From JASGDC01 sp047608145 (GTDB taxonomy: Bacteria > Actinomycetota > Actinomycetes > Actinomycetales > Micrococcaceae), in NCBI GenBank assembly GCA_047608145.1, contig JASGDC010000021.1, positions 96,701-160,700 on the forward strand: a stretch of 64,000 nt of DNA, given 5' to 3'. The translations under genes were made by a program, and so were the position numbers. Below the pieces are notes generated by a model. It saw only the letters and a list, made by a program, of their open reading frames with translations, did not search any database and was not told the DNA's origin. Of this stretch, positions 1 through 8,653 are shown piece after piece (the first letter of the stretch is position 1; each line of letters starts with the position of its first letter).

Positions 1-338
1 TCCTCTTCTGCCAGCTTCGCCATTGTGGCAAGAGTCGAAAGCAAAGTTTCTTTATCTGCCGTAACTGTACTAGCTTGGATGGAAGTACTGCCACTGCGAT
101 GATGGAAATCAACTGCTTTACGAGAGGCTGTTTCATCGCCAGAAGGGAAGTCACCACCGTAACCACCGTGGTTATGGATATCTACAAATCCAGGTACGAT
201 ATATCCTTCAACTTTTTCAGCTTCACCTTTGAATTCTGATTTTGGTTGCACTGATACGATATGGTCATCCTCGTAAGTTACCACGTGATCTTCAAGTGTT
301 TTTCCGTCTGTAATTACTGTTCCGTGTAGACTTTTCAT
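1..338 (-). CDS. nagA: N-acetylglucosamine-6-phosphate deacetylase, partial (N-terminal part)
   Basis: Only the first ~112 codons are inside the window; the rest lies beyond base 1. The translation starts MKSLHGTVITDGKTLEDHVV and contains VPGFVDIHNHGGYGGDF near residue 50. This is the metal-binding His-x-His region of amidohydrolases in the form typical of actinobacterial NagA, which removes acetate from GlcNAc-6-P so that NagB can deaminate it. The ATG is preceded by AGGAAA. It starts 9 nt after the nucS stop, so the two genes probably share a transcript. nagB lies separately at 7572. The family call rests on the N-terminal part only. Confidence 0.8.
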   Translation of the reverse strand, partial: MKSLHGTVITDGKTLEDHVVTYEDDHIVSVQPKSEFKGEAEKVEGYIVPGFVDIHNHGGYGGDFPSGDETASRKAVDFHHRSGSTSIQASTVTADKETLLSTLATMAKLAEE

Positions 339-347
339 TTGTATTTC

Positions 348-1037
348 CTAAAATAGTCGACTTTGTGAATCATCAATGCCTTTAAGCGCATCATAATCCA
401 AGGTCACGCAAGTAAAACCACGGTCTTCAGCCAAAGTTTTAGCTTGCTTGCTAATTTGCTGTGCTGCAAAAATGCCGTGTACTGGTTTAAGTATAGGATC
501 TCGATTTAGTAGTTCAACATAACGAGTAAGTTGCTCTACGCCATCGATACCGCCACGACGCTTGATTTCAATTGCCGCATGTTCGTTATTATCATCTTTT
601 ACTAGAAGATCTACTGGTCCAATAGCAGTAGGGTATTCTCTACGAATTAATTTGAATCCAGGCCCCAAAGTTTCAATGTGTTCTGCAAGCAGTTTCTGTA
701 AATCTGCTTCAACTCCATCTTTAACAAGACCAGGATCTAAACCCAAGTCATACTCACTATTATGAATAATTTCATAAAGCTCAATTTCAAGATGGTCATC
801 AGTTTTACGATGCTGTACTCGCCAAACTTCGACAGCTTTGCTGTCATCGTCTTTTGGTTTTTGGATATGTAAAGTAGCGGGAGGACTCATCCAGTTTAAT
901 GGTTTATAAGAACCCCCATCTGAGTGAATTAACACTGAACCATCAGCTTTGACGATTAATAATCGAATAGCTTCTGGTAGGTGGGCACGTAGTCTACCAA
1001 AGTAATCTACTGAGCAACGTGCGACAACTAATCTCAT
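348..1037 (-). CDS. nucS: endonuclease NucS (non-canonical mismatch repair)
   Basis: 229 aa, the usual length. It opens MRLVVARCSVDYFGRL and contains YKPLNWMSPP, both hallmarks of actinobacterial NucS. The C-terminal RecB-like nuclease core shows VDLLVKD and AIEIKRRG (catalytic D, E-x-K) at about residues 145-165. The protein ends in SRLF, matching the short C-terminal sliding-clamp binding motif of the family. NucS cuts both strands at G-T, G-G and T-T mismatches and replaces MutS/MutL in many actinobacteria. In mycobacteria it does not act on small insertions or deletions, which matters for the poly-G tracts in this window. The start codon lies 6 nt after a TAGAAT box, so the transcript is probably leaderless. 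nagA follows directly. Confidence 0.93.
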   Translation of the reverse strand: MRLVVARCSVDYFGRLRAHLPEAIRLLIVKADGSVLIHSDGGSYKPLNWMSPPATLHIQKPKDDDSKAVEVWRVQHRKTDDHLEIELYEIIHNSEYDLGLDPGLVKDGVEADLQKLLAEHIETLGPGFKLIRREYPTAIGPVDLLVKDDNNEHAAIEIKRRGGIDGVEQLTRYVELLNRDPILKPVHGIFAAQQISKQAKTLAEDRGFTCVTLDYDALKGIDDSQSRLF

Positions 1038-1043
1038 AGAACC

Positions 1044-1049
1044 ATTCTA
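1044..1049 (-). promoter_or_regulatory. -10 box of nucS (leaderless)
   Basis: TAGAAT on the minus strand, with 6 nt between it and the nucS ATG. It is back to back with the -10 box of the hydrolase gene. Confidence 0.55.
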
Positions 1050-1065
1050 CTATCTAAAGTTCAGT

Positions 1066-1071
1066 TAAAAT
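1066..1071 (+). promoter_or_regulatory. -10 box of the alpha/beta hydrolase gene
   Basis: TAAAAT followed by 7 nt and then the ATG at 1079. This placement supports the 1079 start over the in-frame ATG at 1070. Confidence 0.5.
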
Positions 1072-1078
1072 GGGAGTT

Positions 1079-1813
1079 ATGGATATTAGATCAGCAACAA
1101 TTTTGCCAGCAAAGCGTGAAGCTATTGAACTATGTACAAAAGACGGATTAAAGCTCATTGGTGAGCTTGCCATACCAGAAGGGCCGATTGCTGGAACTTT
1201 AGTAACTTTTCATCCACTACCAACTCACGGTGGCTATATGGATTCTCATGTTTATAAAAAAGCATCGTTTAGGTTACCTGCACTAGCAAATATTGCAGTA
1301 TTACGTTTCAATACACGTGGTACTTGTTCGCCATCAGGTTGCAGTGAAGGTGAATTTGATGGTGGAAATGCTGAACGATACGACGTCGATGCAGCAATAG
1401 AGTTTGCTCGTAACAAGGGGTTACCAAATATTTGGGTAGTAGGTTGGTCTTTTGGTACCGAGCTTACACTAAAGTATGCGATGCAAGATGATATCCAAGG
1501 TGCAATCTTGCTTTCTCCACCATTACGTACCGTTACTTACGAGCATATGAAAGCTTGGGCTGCGGATGGACGTCCAGTTAAAGTGTTAGTGCCAGAACAT
1601 GATGACTTCGTGCAACCACCAGAAGCAAAGCGTCGTTTCTTACCTCTTACTCAAGCAAATGTAATAGGTGTCCCTAAAGCAAAGCACCTTTGGATAGGAG
1701 AGAAACAAGCTTCTTATGTACTTAACCAAATTGTGGAGAGTGTTAATCCAGATGTAGTTTCGTTACCGAAAACTTGGGATGGCAATTACGAAACTGAACA
1801 GTTACAAAAATAG
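1079..1813 (+). CDS. alpha/beta hydrolase
   Basis: 244 aa from the ATG at 1079; an in-frame ATG at 1070 overlaps the -10 box and is less likely. The nucleophile elbow GWSFG (serine near residue 125), the acid in PEHDDFV and the histidine in KAKHLWIG form a complete Ser-Asp-His triad. The segment RFNTRGTCSPSG corresponds to the oxyanion-hole region of the COG2945-like hydrolases. No signal peptide is seen, so it should be cytoplasmic. The substrate cannot be told. It is divergent from nucS. Confidence 0.8.
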   Translation: MDIRSATILPAKREAIELCTKDGLKLIGELAIPEGPIAGTLVTFHPLPTHGGYMDSHVYKKASFRLPALANIAVLRFNTRGTCSPSGCSEGEFDGGNAERYDVDAAIEFARNKGLPNIWVVGWSFGTELTLKYAMQDDIQGAILLSPPLRTVTYEHMKAWAADGRPVKVLVPEHDDFVQPPEAKRRFLPLTQANVIGVPKAKHLWIGEKQASYVLNQIVESVNPDVVSLPKTWDGNYETEQLQK

Positions 1814-1839
1814 GCTTAAGTAATAGAAAAATAAGGGAA

Positions 1840-1902
1840 CTATTTCCATTGCTTTTCCTATTTCCATGCGGAATCATAGGTAGAAAACAGAAAAACTAAT
1901 TG
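1840..1902. repeat. hairpin-forming intergenic repeat, copy A (diverged)
   Basis: An imperfect inverted repeat with arms containing CTTTTCCTATTTCC and GAAAACAGAAAAAC. It resembles two better copies at 38131-38199 and 42666-42732. It lies between convergent genes and may also act as a bidirectional terminator. Confidence 0.35.
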
Positions 1903-1913
1903 AAAACGAACTC

Positions 1914-3170
1914 TTACTGTTGGTCCTGGCGGGGTATGATAACCTCTCTGAAAAATAATTGCGCAGCTGCTGCAGTAGGAATCGCAATTACTGCACCTAG
2001 AACGCCAAGTAGGTTGCCACCAATGACAATCGACACGATTGACACTACTGGTGGAACTTCTACAACTTTTTTCATGACAATTGGAGAAAGTACATAACCT
2101 TCAAGCTGGAGATAGATTAAGTAACAAATTGCGTATATTAAAGCTATTTGCCACCCCAGAGTAAGGGCAATTGAAGTTACTGTAATTAATGCGATTGTTG
2201 GTCCAATTAGCGGAATAAAGGCAAAAATTGCGACTAATGAAATTAACAATGCTCGGAATGGGATATGTAGAATAGTCATCAATGTTCCAGCCACTGTAGC
2301 ATTGATTATGGCAATAGTAGCTTGACCAGTTACATAGCCACCTACACCTTGAATAACCTCTTCGCTCAATACTTTAAATCGTTCACGACGTGAAGCTGGT
2401 GCAATACGGTACATAAATGCCTTGAATGCTGGCATAGATATTAGGAAGTACACGGTAAAGATTAAAATCATGAAAGTGCTAAGCAGTATATGTGAAACTG
2501 CAGCTCCGGCACCTACTAATGTTCCAGCTAGGCTACCTGCAGATGATGTAAATTCATTAATTAATTTTTCTGCATTATTTTCAATATTTTGCCGAATACT
2601 AAAACGATGATCTAAATCATGGAACCAAGACGAATTAAGCATACTTTGAACATAAGTAGGCATATGTTCTACTAATTGTGTAATTTGGTTAATAATTGTC
2701 GGTACCAATATTGAGAAGAAAACTCCAAAAACAATTAGTAAGCTAAACAATACAATGCCAAGACTCAAACCACGTTTAAGTCCTTTAGACATAAGTTTTT
2801 GAACAATTGGCTCTAGGCCTAGTGAAATAAATGCAGCAGTTACAATCCAAATTAAGGTTTCAGTTAATTTACCTAACTGTGTGTAGACAATAAAGGCAAT
2901 AAGGGCCCCTGAAGCAGCTAAGAAACCAAAACGTATTGGATTATTCCTGTCAAAAGGTTTTCCGGGAAAACCAAATTTATGTGGTTGGTTTGTAGATTTG
3001 AGGGTTTCATCTTCAGAAGTATTAGTATTTTTATTTTCTGCCGTTAATTTTTCTTCAGTTTTTAATGAATCTGCATCATTGTCAGTATGGTTTTTAGTTT
3101 TAATAATTCCCGACCAAAATCCTTTTTTCTCATTTTTTTCTGGACTAGACAAACTATTTTTCTCCGTCAT
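1914..3170 (-). CDS. AI-2E family transporter (DUF20 permease)
   Basis: 418 aa. An N-terminal charged cytoplasmic tail of ~90 residues rich in K, E, N and T is followed by about eight hydrophobic segments. The arrangement WIVTAAFISLGLEPIVQKL, a long soluble loop (LVEHMPTYVQSML...), then VTGQATIAIINATVAG and the C-terminal IPLIGPTIALI and VVSIVIGGNLLGVLGA blocks is typical of the AI-2E/PerM family of inner-membrane permeases. The start is supported by GAGGAG just upstream. Family members export AI-2 or act as ion antiporters; the substrate here is unknown. Convergent with the hydrolase. Confidence 0.88.
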   Translation of the reverse strand: MTEKNSLSSPEKNEKKGFWSGIIKTKNHTDNDADSLKTEEKLTAENKNTNTSEDETLKSTNQPHKFGFPGKPFDRNNPIRFGFLAASGALIAFIVYTQLGKLTETLIWIVTAAFISLGLEPIVQKLMSKGLKRGLSLGIVLFSLLIVFGVFFSILVPTIINQITQLVEHMPTYVQSMLNSSWFHDLDHRFSIRQNIENNAEKLINEFTSSAGSLAGTLVGAGAAVSHILLSTFMILIFTVYFLISMPAFKAFMYRIAPASRRERFKVLSEEVIQGVGGYVTGQATIAIINATVAGTLMTILHIPFRALLISLVAIFAFIPLIGPTIALITVTSIALTLGWQIALIYAICYLIYLQLEGYVLSPIVMKKVVEVPPVVSIVSIVIGGNLLGVLGAVIAIPTAAAAQLFFREVIIPRQDQQ

Positions 3171-3278
3171 ATTTCTCCTCGGTACTGGTATCTAGTTTAA
3201 ACGCTTTGATAACCTAGCTCAAATAAGCAATAACAGTTAAGCTGTATTTATAAGGATTATTTAAAATAAAGAGGTAAA

Positions 3279-4241
3279 ATGCGCGATAAAACAAAGCTAC
3301 TTACTGGCTTAGGTGCACTTGCTGTAATTATTGGTTTGGCGTTGCTTACTTTTTTTGCACCACCAGAAAAAATTACTAGTACTGCTGAACTAAATCAAGG
3401 TGCTCCTATTGCTAATATCACTCCTGATGTTTATAATTTCCGTTCAGGTGGTGCAGATATTGAAGTTGATGGTCCTGGTAAGGTCTTTGTTGCCCAAGCT
3501 CCCCAGAATGATATTCAACAGTGGATTGGGAAAGCTGCTAATACTTCAGTAGATAAAGTAGATCGCAAAGGAAATATTAGTACTACTTTTAAAAATGGTG
3601 ATAAGACTGTACCAAATCCTGACGGTAACGATACTTGGATTGCACAAAATACTGGACAAGGTAATGTGAAGATGCATTGGGAAAATCCTAGTAAAACTAA
3701 TTGGGGACTTATCATTGCTTCCGATGGGACCAATCCTGCACCAAAAACAGTATCGATAACTTGGACCAATAATCATAAAAACCCATTTGCAATCCCATTG
3801 TTAGTTTTGGGTGCTTTACTTCTAGCTGCAGCAACATTCTTAAAGTACCGAAATAGTGACCCTGTCGCTAAAAGTATACGCGAAACTAAGAAAGCTGATA
3901 AGAAAGAAGCAAAACAGCTTAAAAAGGATAAAAAGCTACGTAAAGCTCAAAAACCGCGTAAATCAGCTAAAGCAGATATTACAGATACAAAATCACCACA
4001 CAATATTGATGAAACTGGTCCTACTGAATTAATTGACCAAGTTGAGCCAAAAGTTGAGACAGCCCAAACAGTACAAGTGCCAATGCAGGAAGAAACTGAG
4101 CACAATGTAAATTCGCAGGTTAAAGAACCAGAAGAATTCGATATCGATGCAGAATTAGCTAAATACGACGAAGAAATTGATAAACCATTGCCATCTCGTC
4201 GAGAGCTAAGAAAGCGACAAGATGGGAGAGGTAATGCGTAA
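3279..4241 (+). CDS. membrane protein of unknown function, Lys/Glu-rich tail
   Basis: 320 aa, family not recognised. TM1 is at residues ~8-28 (LLTGLGALAVIIGLALLTFF), followed by an extracytoplasmic domain of ~140 residues, TM2 at ~170-190 (IPLLVLGALLLAAATF), then a basic stretch (KADKKEAKQLKKDKK) and a long acidic cytoplasmic tail. A GAGGT ribosome site precedes the ATG. Its last 8 nt overlap the next gene, and a thioredoxin-like gene follows, so the three are probably one operon. It may act with the secreted partner downstream at the cell envelope; that is inference only. Confidence 0.75.
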   Translation: MRDKTKLLTGLGALAVIIGLALLTFFAPPEKITSTAELNQGAPIANITPDVYNFRSGGADIEVDGPGKVFVAQAPQNDIQQWIGKAANTSVDKVDRKGNISTTFKNGDKTVPNPDGNDTWIAQNTGQGNVKMHWENPSKTNWGLIIASDGTNPAPKTVSITWTNNHKNPFAIPLLVLGALLLAAATFLKYRNSDPVAKSIRETKKADKKEAKQLKKDKKLRKAQKPRKSAKADITDTKSPHNIDETGPTELIDQVEPKVETAQTVQVPMQEETEHNVNSQVKEPEEFDIDAELAKYDEEIDKPLPSRRELRKRQDGRGNA

Positions 4242-5268
4242 ACCTACAAAAATTAGTATTGCTGTTTTAAGCTCAATCAGTATTTTAGGAGTAGGATATC
4301 AGGCTATTGCTCAAGATTCTTCGCCTAGCCCTTCAACGAGTGCTTCAGCTACACCATCTCCTTCTGAAACGACTTTAAATTATAGTACAGCCGTAACCCC
4401 TGACCAGTTACAACGTATCTTGAGTAATATTGCTAAAACAGCTAAAGCTGGTGATGATGCTAAGGATGCTTCGAAACTTAGTACACGCTTTACCGGTCCA
4501 GCTTTGGACATGCGTACTGGAAATTATATTGTGCGTAAGAGTGTTTCGAACTACACTCCATCAGCAAGTATCGGATCAGCCTCAGTAATGGCTCAAGTTG
4601 TTGGTAAAGCAGGTGCTGATTTTCCACGCAAGATGATTGTAGTTTCCAAAGCTGATAATCAATTAGTGCCACAAGCTTTATTGCTTAGTCAAAACTCAGC
4701 ACGTGAAAATTACAAAGTAAATATGACTGCACAGTTATTGCCTGGTAGTACCTTCCCACAGCCTCTGGACTTAAACTATGCTGCTGATATGTTGCAGCCT
4801 ACAGCTGATGGATTCAAAATGAAACCACAGGATGCTCTTAATCAATATGGTGATGTCTTAAAGAATAATGGTGGTGGTAAATACGCTACTAACTTTACCG
4901 ATAATCAATACCTCCAGCAGGTGAAAGAATTCCAGGCTACCACGACTAGTAACATGAAAAAAGCTGGTAGTACGGCAGTATACAGTCATGTATCTCAGCC
5001 AAATCAGACGGTAGTAATGAAAACTTCGAAGAATTCAGCCTTGGTATTTGGTTATTACAAATATAAAGTAGTACTGACTCCAGCTGATGGAGGCAGTATT
5101 AACTTGCCAGCTGAATGGCAGGCAATGGCAAATGGGCAAGAAGAATCAGCAACTCCAGTTACGGTAACTTATGGAGAAACTATACTAATGAATGTGTCAG
5201 ATAAAAATAGTAACGATAAAATAAGTATTATCGGTGCCGATCAAGACATCACTGATGTCAGTAACTAG
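4234..5268 (+). CDS. secreted protein of unknown function
   Basis: 344 aa. The ATG at 4234 is chosen because GGGAGAGG lies just before it; an in-frame ATG at 4222 would put that site inside the gene. The N-terminus MRKPTKISIAVLSSISILGV is a classical Sec signal peptide ending near AIAQD, followed by a Ser/Pro/Thr-rich linker. The mature ~290 residues have no Cys pair or sorting signal and match no family I know. Its start overlaps the end of the upstream membrane protein (translational coupling), which suggests the two proteins work together in the envelope. Confidence 0.75.
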   Translation: MRKPTKISIAVLSSISILGVGYQAIAQDSSPSPSTSASATPSPSETTLNYSTAVTPDQLQRILSNIAKTAKAGDDAKDASKLSTRFTGPALDMRTGNYIVRKSVSNYTPSASIGSASVMAQVVGKAGADFPRKMIVVSKADNQLVPQALLLSQNSARENYKVNMTAQLLPGSTFPQPLDLNYAADMLQPTADGFKMKPQDALNQYGDVLKNNGGGKYATNFTDNQYLQQVKEFQATTTSNMKKAGSTAVYSHVSQPNQTVVMKTSKNSALVFGYYKYKVVLTPADGGSINLPAEWQAMANGQEESATPVTVTYGETILMNVSDKNSNDKISIIGADQDITDVSN

Positions 5269-5279
5269 CTAGGTGAAAA

Positions 5280-6110
5280 ATGGAAAAAATTACGACTCCG
5301 TCGTTTGTATTTGATGTAAAAGACTCTCAAGCTCCACAAATGGTCGAGCTTTCAAAAAAGGTGCCAGTGGTAATTGATTTATGGGCAGGGTGGTGTGCAC
5401 CTTGTCGTAAGTTGAGCCCAATTTTAGATAGCCTAGCCGAAGAGTATGAAGGTAAGATTGCCTTAGTTAAAATTGATGTTGATAGCAACTATGGGGCGGC
5501 TCAAGCTTTTAATGCACAGTCTATTCCGACAGTTGCAGGTCTAATTGATGGTCGTCCAGTGCAGATGTTTGTGGGGGCTTTACCAAAAGCTCAAATTAAA
5601 CAGTATTTTGACGAACTGTTAAAGCTCGCAAAGCAGCATACAGTAACTGGTGAATTAGAAAAAGATGAAAATGCTAAGCCTTTTTTTGAAGATAATGAAG
5701 ATCCAGAGATGGCAGCGGCTAGTGATGCAATGATGCAAAATAAACCAGAAGAAGCTGAAGAAATTTATACTAAGAAACTAAGCAGTGATCCAGCAAATGC
5801 TGAAGCAAATTCGGGTCTTGCTATGATTAAATTAATAAAACGTACCAAAGATTTTAACGTACAAGAAGTGCGGGAAAAAGCCGCTCAAGCCAACAATGAT
5901 ATACAGACACAGTTAGATGTGTCTGATTTGGATATGTTGGGCGGGCATGTTGAAGATGCATTTGATCGTCTTCTAAACATTATCGAAATAGCTACTGGAG
6001 ATGACAAAGAACAGGTTCGTACTAGGTTGCTAGAGTATTTCGATGTAGTAGGAGCAGAAGACCCACGTGTGGTTGAAGCTCGTAAGTCTCTAGCTCGTTC
6101 TTTGTTTTAA
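5280..6110 (+). CDS. thioredoxin-domain / TPR protein (YbbN-like)
   Basis: 276 aa. The thioredoxin fold spans residues ~5-115 with the active site WAGWCAPCRKLSP (WCAPC rather than WCGPC) and the cis-Pro in SIPTVAG. The remaining ~150 residues are alpha-helical TPR-like repeats (AEEIYTKKLSSDPANAEANSGLA). This architecture matches the YbbN/CnoX co-chaperone type found across actinobacteria, which protects proteins under oxidative stress. The start is supported by AGGTGA. It follows the secreted-protein gene by 11 nt and precedes malic enzyme by 16 nt. Confidence 0.88.
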   Translation: MEKITTPSFVFDVKDSQAPQMVELSKKVPVVIDLWAGWCAPCRKLSPILDSLAEEYEGKIALVKIDVDSNYGAAQAFNAQSIPTVAGLIDGRPVQMFVGALPKAQIKQYFDELLKLAKQHTVTGELEKDENAKPFFEDNEDPEMAAASDAMMQNKPEEAEEIYTKKLSSDPANAEANSGLAMIKLIKRTKDFNVQEVREKAAQANNDIQTQLDVSDLDMLGGHVEDAFDRLLNIIEIATGDDKEQVRTRLLEYFDVVGAEDPRVVEARKSLARSLF

Positions 6111-6126
6111 GATAGGAAGTAAATAA

Positions 6127-7572
6127 ATGGTTGCACCAAGTGTACAATATTCGATTACGATTCGTTTAGAAATTCCATCGCGGCCTACTGGTGTCAGTGA
6201 AGTCACCACCGCTGTCGAAGAATCCGGGGCAATGGTAACTGGTCTTGACGTAAATCATTCTGATAAAGAAATGGTTATTATCGACGTAACTTGTTCTACC
6301 TCAAATGCCAACCATGCTCGTACTGTCGTTGAAGCAATACGTGCAGTTCCTGATGTTAAGATTGGTCGTGTCTCTGACCGTACTTTCTTAGCTCACCTTG
6401 GCGGTAAAATTGAAATTGAGTCAAAAGTTCCAATTCGTAACCGTGACGACCTATCCCTGGTATACACCCCAGGTGTAGCACGGGTTTGTGAAGCAATTGC
6501 AGCAGAGCCAGAAGATGCGCGTCGTTTGACAATTAAACGTAATACTATTGCTGTGGTATCAGATGGCTCTGCAGTTTTGGGGCTTGGTAATATCGGTCCG
6601 CTTGCGGCCCTTCCAGTAATGGAAGGTAAAGCAGCTTTGTTCAAACGCTTTGCTGATATTAATGCGTTCCCAGTTTGTCTAGATACTCAAGATGTTGATG
6701 AAATTATTAAGGCTGTTGAAGCAGTTGCACCTAACTTCGCTGGAATTAACCTAGAAGATATTTCAGCTCCTCGTTGTTTCGAAGTTGAAGCAAAACTGCG
6801 TGAGAAGTTAGATATTCCAGTGTTCCATGATGACCAGCATGGTACGGCAATCGTAGCTTTAGCTGCGTTACGTAACGCGTTACGTGTTGTGGGTAAGGAC
6901 TTATCTAAAGTTAAGATTGTGCTTTCGGGCGCAGGCGCAGCGGGTACTGCAATTTTGAAACTGTTAATACAAGCAGGTGCTGAAAATGTGGTAGTAGCTG
7001 ATGTGAATGGTATCGTGCATAAGAACCGTGGCAAACTTAATGAATCACTGAAGTGGATTGCGGATAATACTAATCCAGAAAATCTTGAAGGTACTATCGG
7101 TAAAGCCATGCGCGATGCTGATGTATTCATCGGGGTTTCTGCACCAAATGTGATTGGAGTTAAAGATCTCCTTTCAATGGCTGATGGTCCTATTGTGTTT
7201 GCTATGGCAAACCCAAATCCAGAAATTGATCCGGCAGTTGCAGCAAAATATGCAGCAGTAGTAGCTACTGGTCGAAGTGACCATGCTAACCAAATTAATA
7301 ATGTGTTAGCATTCCCAGGTTTCTTCCGAGGTCTATTAGATGCACAAGCTAGGACAATTACAGACGAAATGCTATTGGCAGCTTCAATTGCTCTTTCAGA
7401 TATGGTTGAAGATGAACAGCTAAATTCAAGTTATATTATTCCGAGCGTTTTCAATGAAGATGTATCGAAGAATGTAGCTAAGGCAGTTAGTGAAGTTGCG
7501 GAAAAAGTTGAAGGTAAGCGGAGAGTTACTTATGATAGCGTAACTCCGCCAGCATTAAGAAACGAGGCATAA
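6127..7572 (+). CDS. NAD-dependent malic enzyme with N-terminal ACT domain
   Basis: 481 aa. Residues 1-85 form an ACT-like regulatory domain (ITIRLEIPSRPTGVSEVTTA). The malic enzyme core follows: VYTPGVARVCEAI with the catalytic Tyr, the Lys region AALPVMEGKAALFKRFA, the metal site VFHDDQHGTAIV, and the nucleotide-binding LSGAGAAGTAILKLL. It converts malate to pyruvate and CO2 in the cytoplasm and links the C4 acids to glycolysis. The ACT domain implies control by a small ligand. The stop overlaps the nagB start by 1 nt (TAATG). Confidence 0.93.
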   Translation: MVAPSVQYSITIRLEIPSRPTGVSEVTTAVEESGAMVTGLDVNHSDKEMVIIDVTCSTSNANHARTVVEAIRAVPDVKIGRVSDRTFLAHLGGKIEIESKVPIRNRDDLSLVYTPGVARVCEAIAAEPEDARRLTIKRNTIAVVSDGSAVLGLGNIGPLAALPVMEGKAALFKRFADINAFPVCLDTQDVDEIIKAVEAVAPNFAGINLEDISAPRCFEVEAKLREKLDIPVFHDDQHGTAIVALAALRNALRVVGKDLSKVKIVLSGAGAAGTAILKLLIQAGAENVVVADVNGIVHKNRGKLNESLKWIADNTNPENLEGTIGKAMRDADVFIGVSAPNVIGVKDLLSMADGPIVFAMANPNPEIDPAVAAKYAAVVATGRSDHANQINNVLAFPGFFRGLLDAQARTITDEMLLAASIALSDMVEDEQLNSSYIIPSVFNEDVSKNVAKAVSEVAEKVEGKRRVTYDSVTPPALRNEA

Positions 7573-8351
7573 TGGAAGTTATTATCCTAAAAAATGAAGA
7601 AGAAATCGGTTCAGTAGCAGCAGATGCTTTTGAGAGTTTACTAAAAGAAAAGCCAGATGCAGTATTAGGTGTTGCGACAGGTTCTTCTCCTTTGCCAATT
7701 TATAATGAACTGGCAAAGCGTTCAGGTAAGAGTATTGACTTCTCAAAAGCTAAGGCATTCTCATTAGATGAGTATGTAGGATTGCCTGAAGGACATCCAG
7801 AGTCTTATGCTGAAGTGGTACGTAAAGAGTTTACTGAACGTACTAATATTGACCCAAAGAATGTTCGCACTCCAGATGGACAAGCAAAAGATATTCAAAA
7901 GGCTGTTGAAGAGTATGATACTGCTATTAAAGAAGTAGGTGGCGTTGATATTCAGATTTTGGGTATTGGTACTGATGGTCATATTGGTTTCAATGAGCCA
8001 GGCTCTTCATTAGCGTCTCGGACTCGTTTGAAATCACTTACTAAGCAGACACGTGAAGATAACGCACGTTTCTTCGACAGTATTGATGATGTCCCATATC
8101 ATGTAATGACACAGGGGATTGGCACTATCATGGAAGCTAAACATATCTTGATTGTTATTATCGGTGAAAATAAAGCGCAAGCAGTCCACGATTTTGTCGA
8201 AGGGCCAATTTCTGCAGCTTGTCCAGCAACAATTTTGCAGATGCACCCACACGTTACCGTGCTATTAGATGAAGCAGCGGCTAGTAAACTAGAGCTTGCA
8301 GATTACTACACTCAGACATACGAGAAGAAGCCAGATTGGCAAGGTCTATAG
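7572..8351 (+). CDS. nagB: glucosamine-6-phosphate deaminase
   Basis: 259 aa, standard NagB length. Key motifs are GVATGSSPLPIYNEL (phosphate loop), SLDEYVGLPEGHPESY with the catalytic Asp, and GIGTDGHIGFNEPGSS with the catalytic Asp/His/Glu group. It turns GlcN-6-P into fructose-6-P and ammonia, completing amino-sugar use started by NagA. It is translationally coupled to the malic enzyme gene. The C-terminal allosteric segment of the E. coli enzyme is not evident. Confidence 0.95.
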   Translation: MEVIILKNEEEIGSVAADAFESLLKEKPDAVLGVATGSSPLPIYNELAKRSGKSIDFSKAKAFSLDEYVGLPEGHPESYAEVVRKEFTERTNIDPKNVRTPDGQAKDIQKAVEEYDTAIKEVGGVDIQILGIGTDGHIGFNEPGSSLASRTRLKSLTKQTREDNARFFDSIDDVPYHVMTQGIGTIMEAKHILIVIIGENKAQAVHDFVEGPISAACPATILQMHPHVTVLLDEAAASKLELADYYTQTYEKKPDWQGL

Positions 8352-8359
8352 GAGTAATA

Positions 8360-8653
8360 ATGGGCGATATTTTAGAGAAATACTCGACAGCAGGTGGCAC
8401 TACCACCGTTATTGAACGTAAAGAAGCGACAGAGCGTCTGCATGAACCTGGTGATGAAGAGCGATTTTCGCATTATGCTAAAAAACGTGATTTAGATGAA
8501 TCCCTGATTATGGGTACTCCAGTCGTTGCGCTATGTGGAAAGGTGTGGATTCCGAATCGGGATCCACAGCGTTTCCCAGTTTGTCCAGACTGTAAAAAGA
8601 TATTTGAAGACCTAGCTCCTGGAGATAACGGAGATTCAAATAACGATGATTAA
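8360..8653 (+). CDS. DUF3039 family protein, putative zinc-binding
   Basis: 97 aa from the ATG at 8360, which sits 5 nt after AGGAG; an in-frame start 24 nt upstream would overlap nagB. The C-terminal half has ALCGKVWIPNRDPQRFPVC followed by PDCKKIFEDL. The Cys residues in CGK and CPDC would make a small metal site. This is the DUF3039 family, conserved across actinobacteria and of unknown function. The end overlaps dapB by 8 nt. Confidence 0.88.
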   Translation: MGDILEKYSTAGGTTTVIERKEATERLHEPGDEERFSHYAKKRDLDESLIMGTPVVALCGKVWIPNRDPQRFPVCPDCKKIFEDLAPGDNGDSNNDD

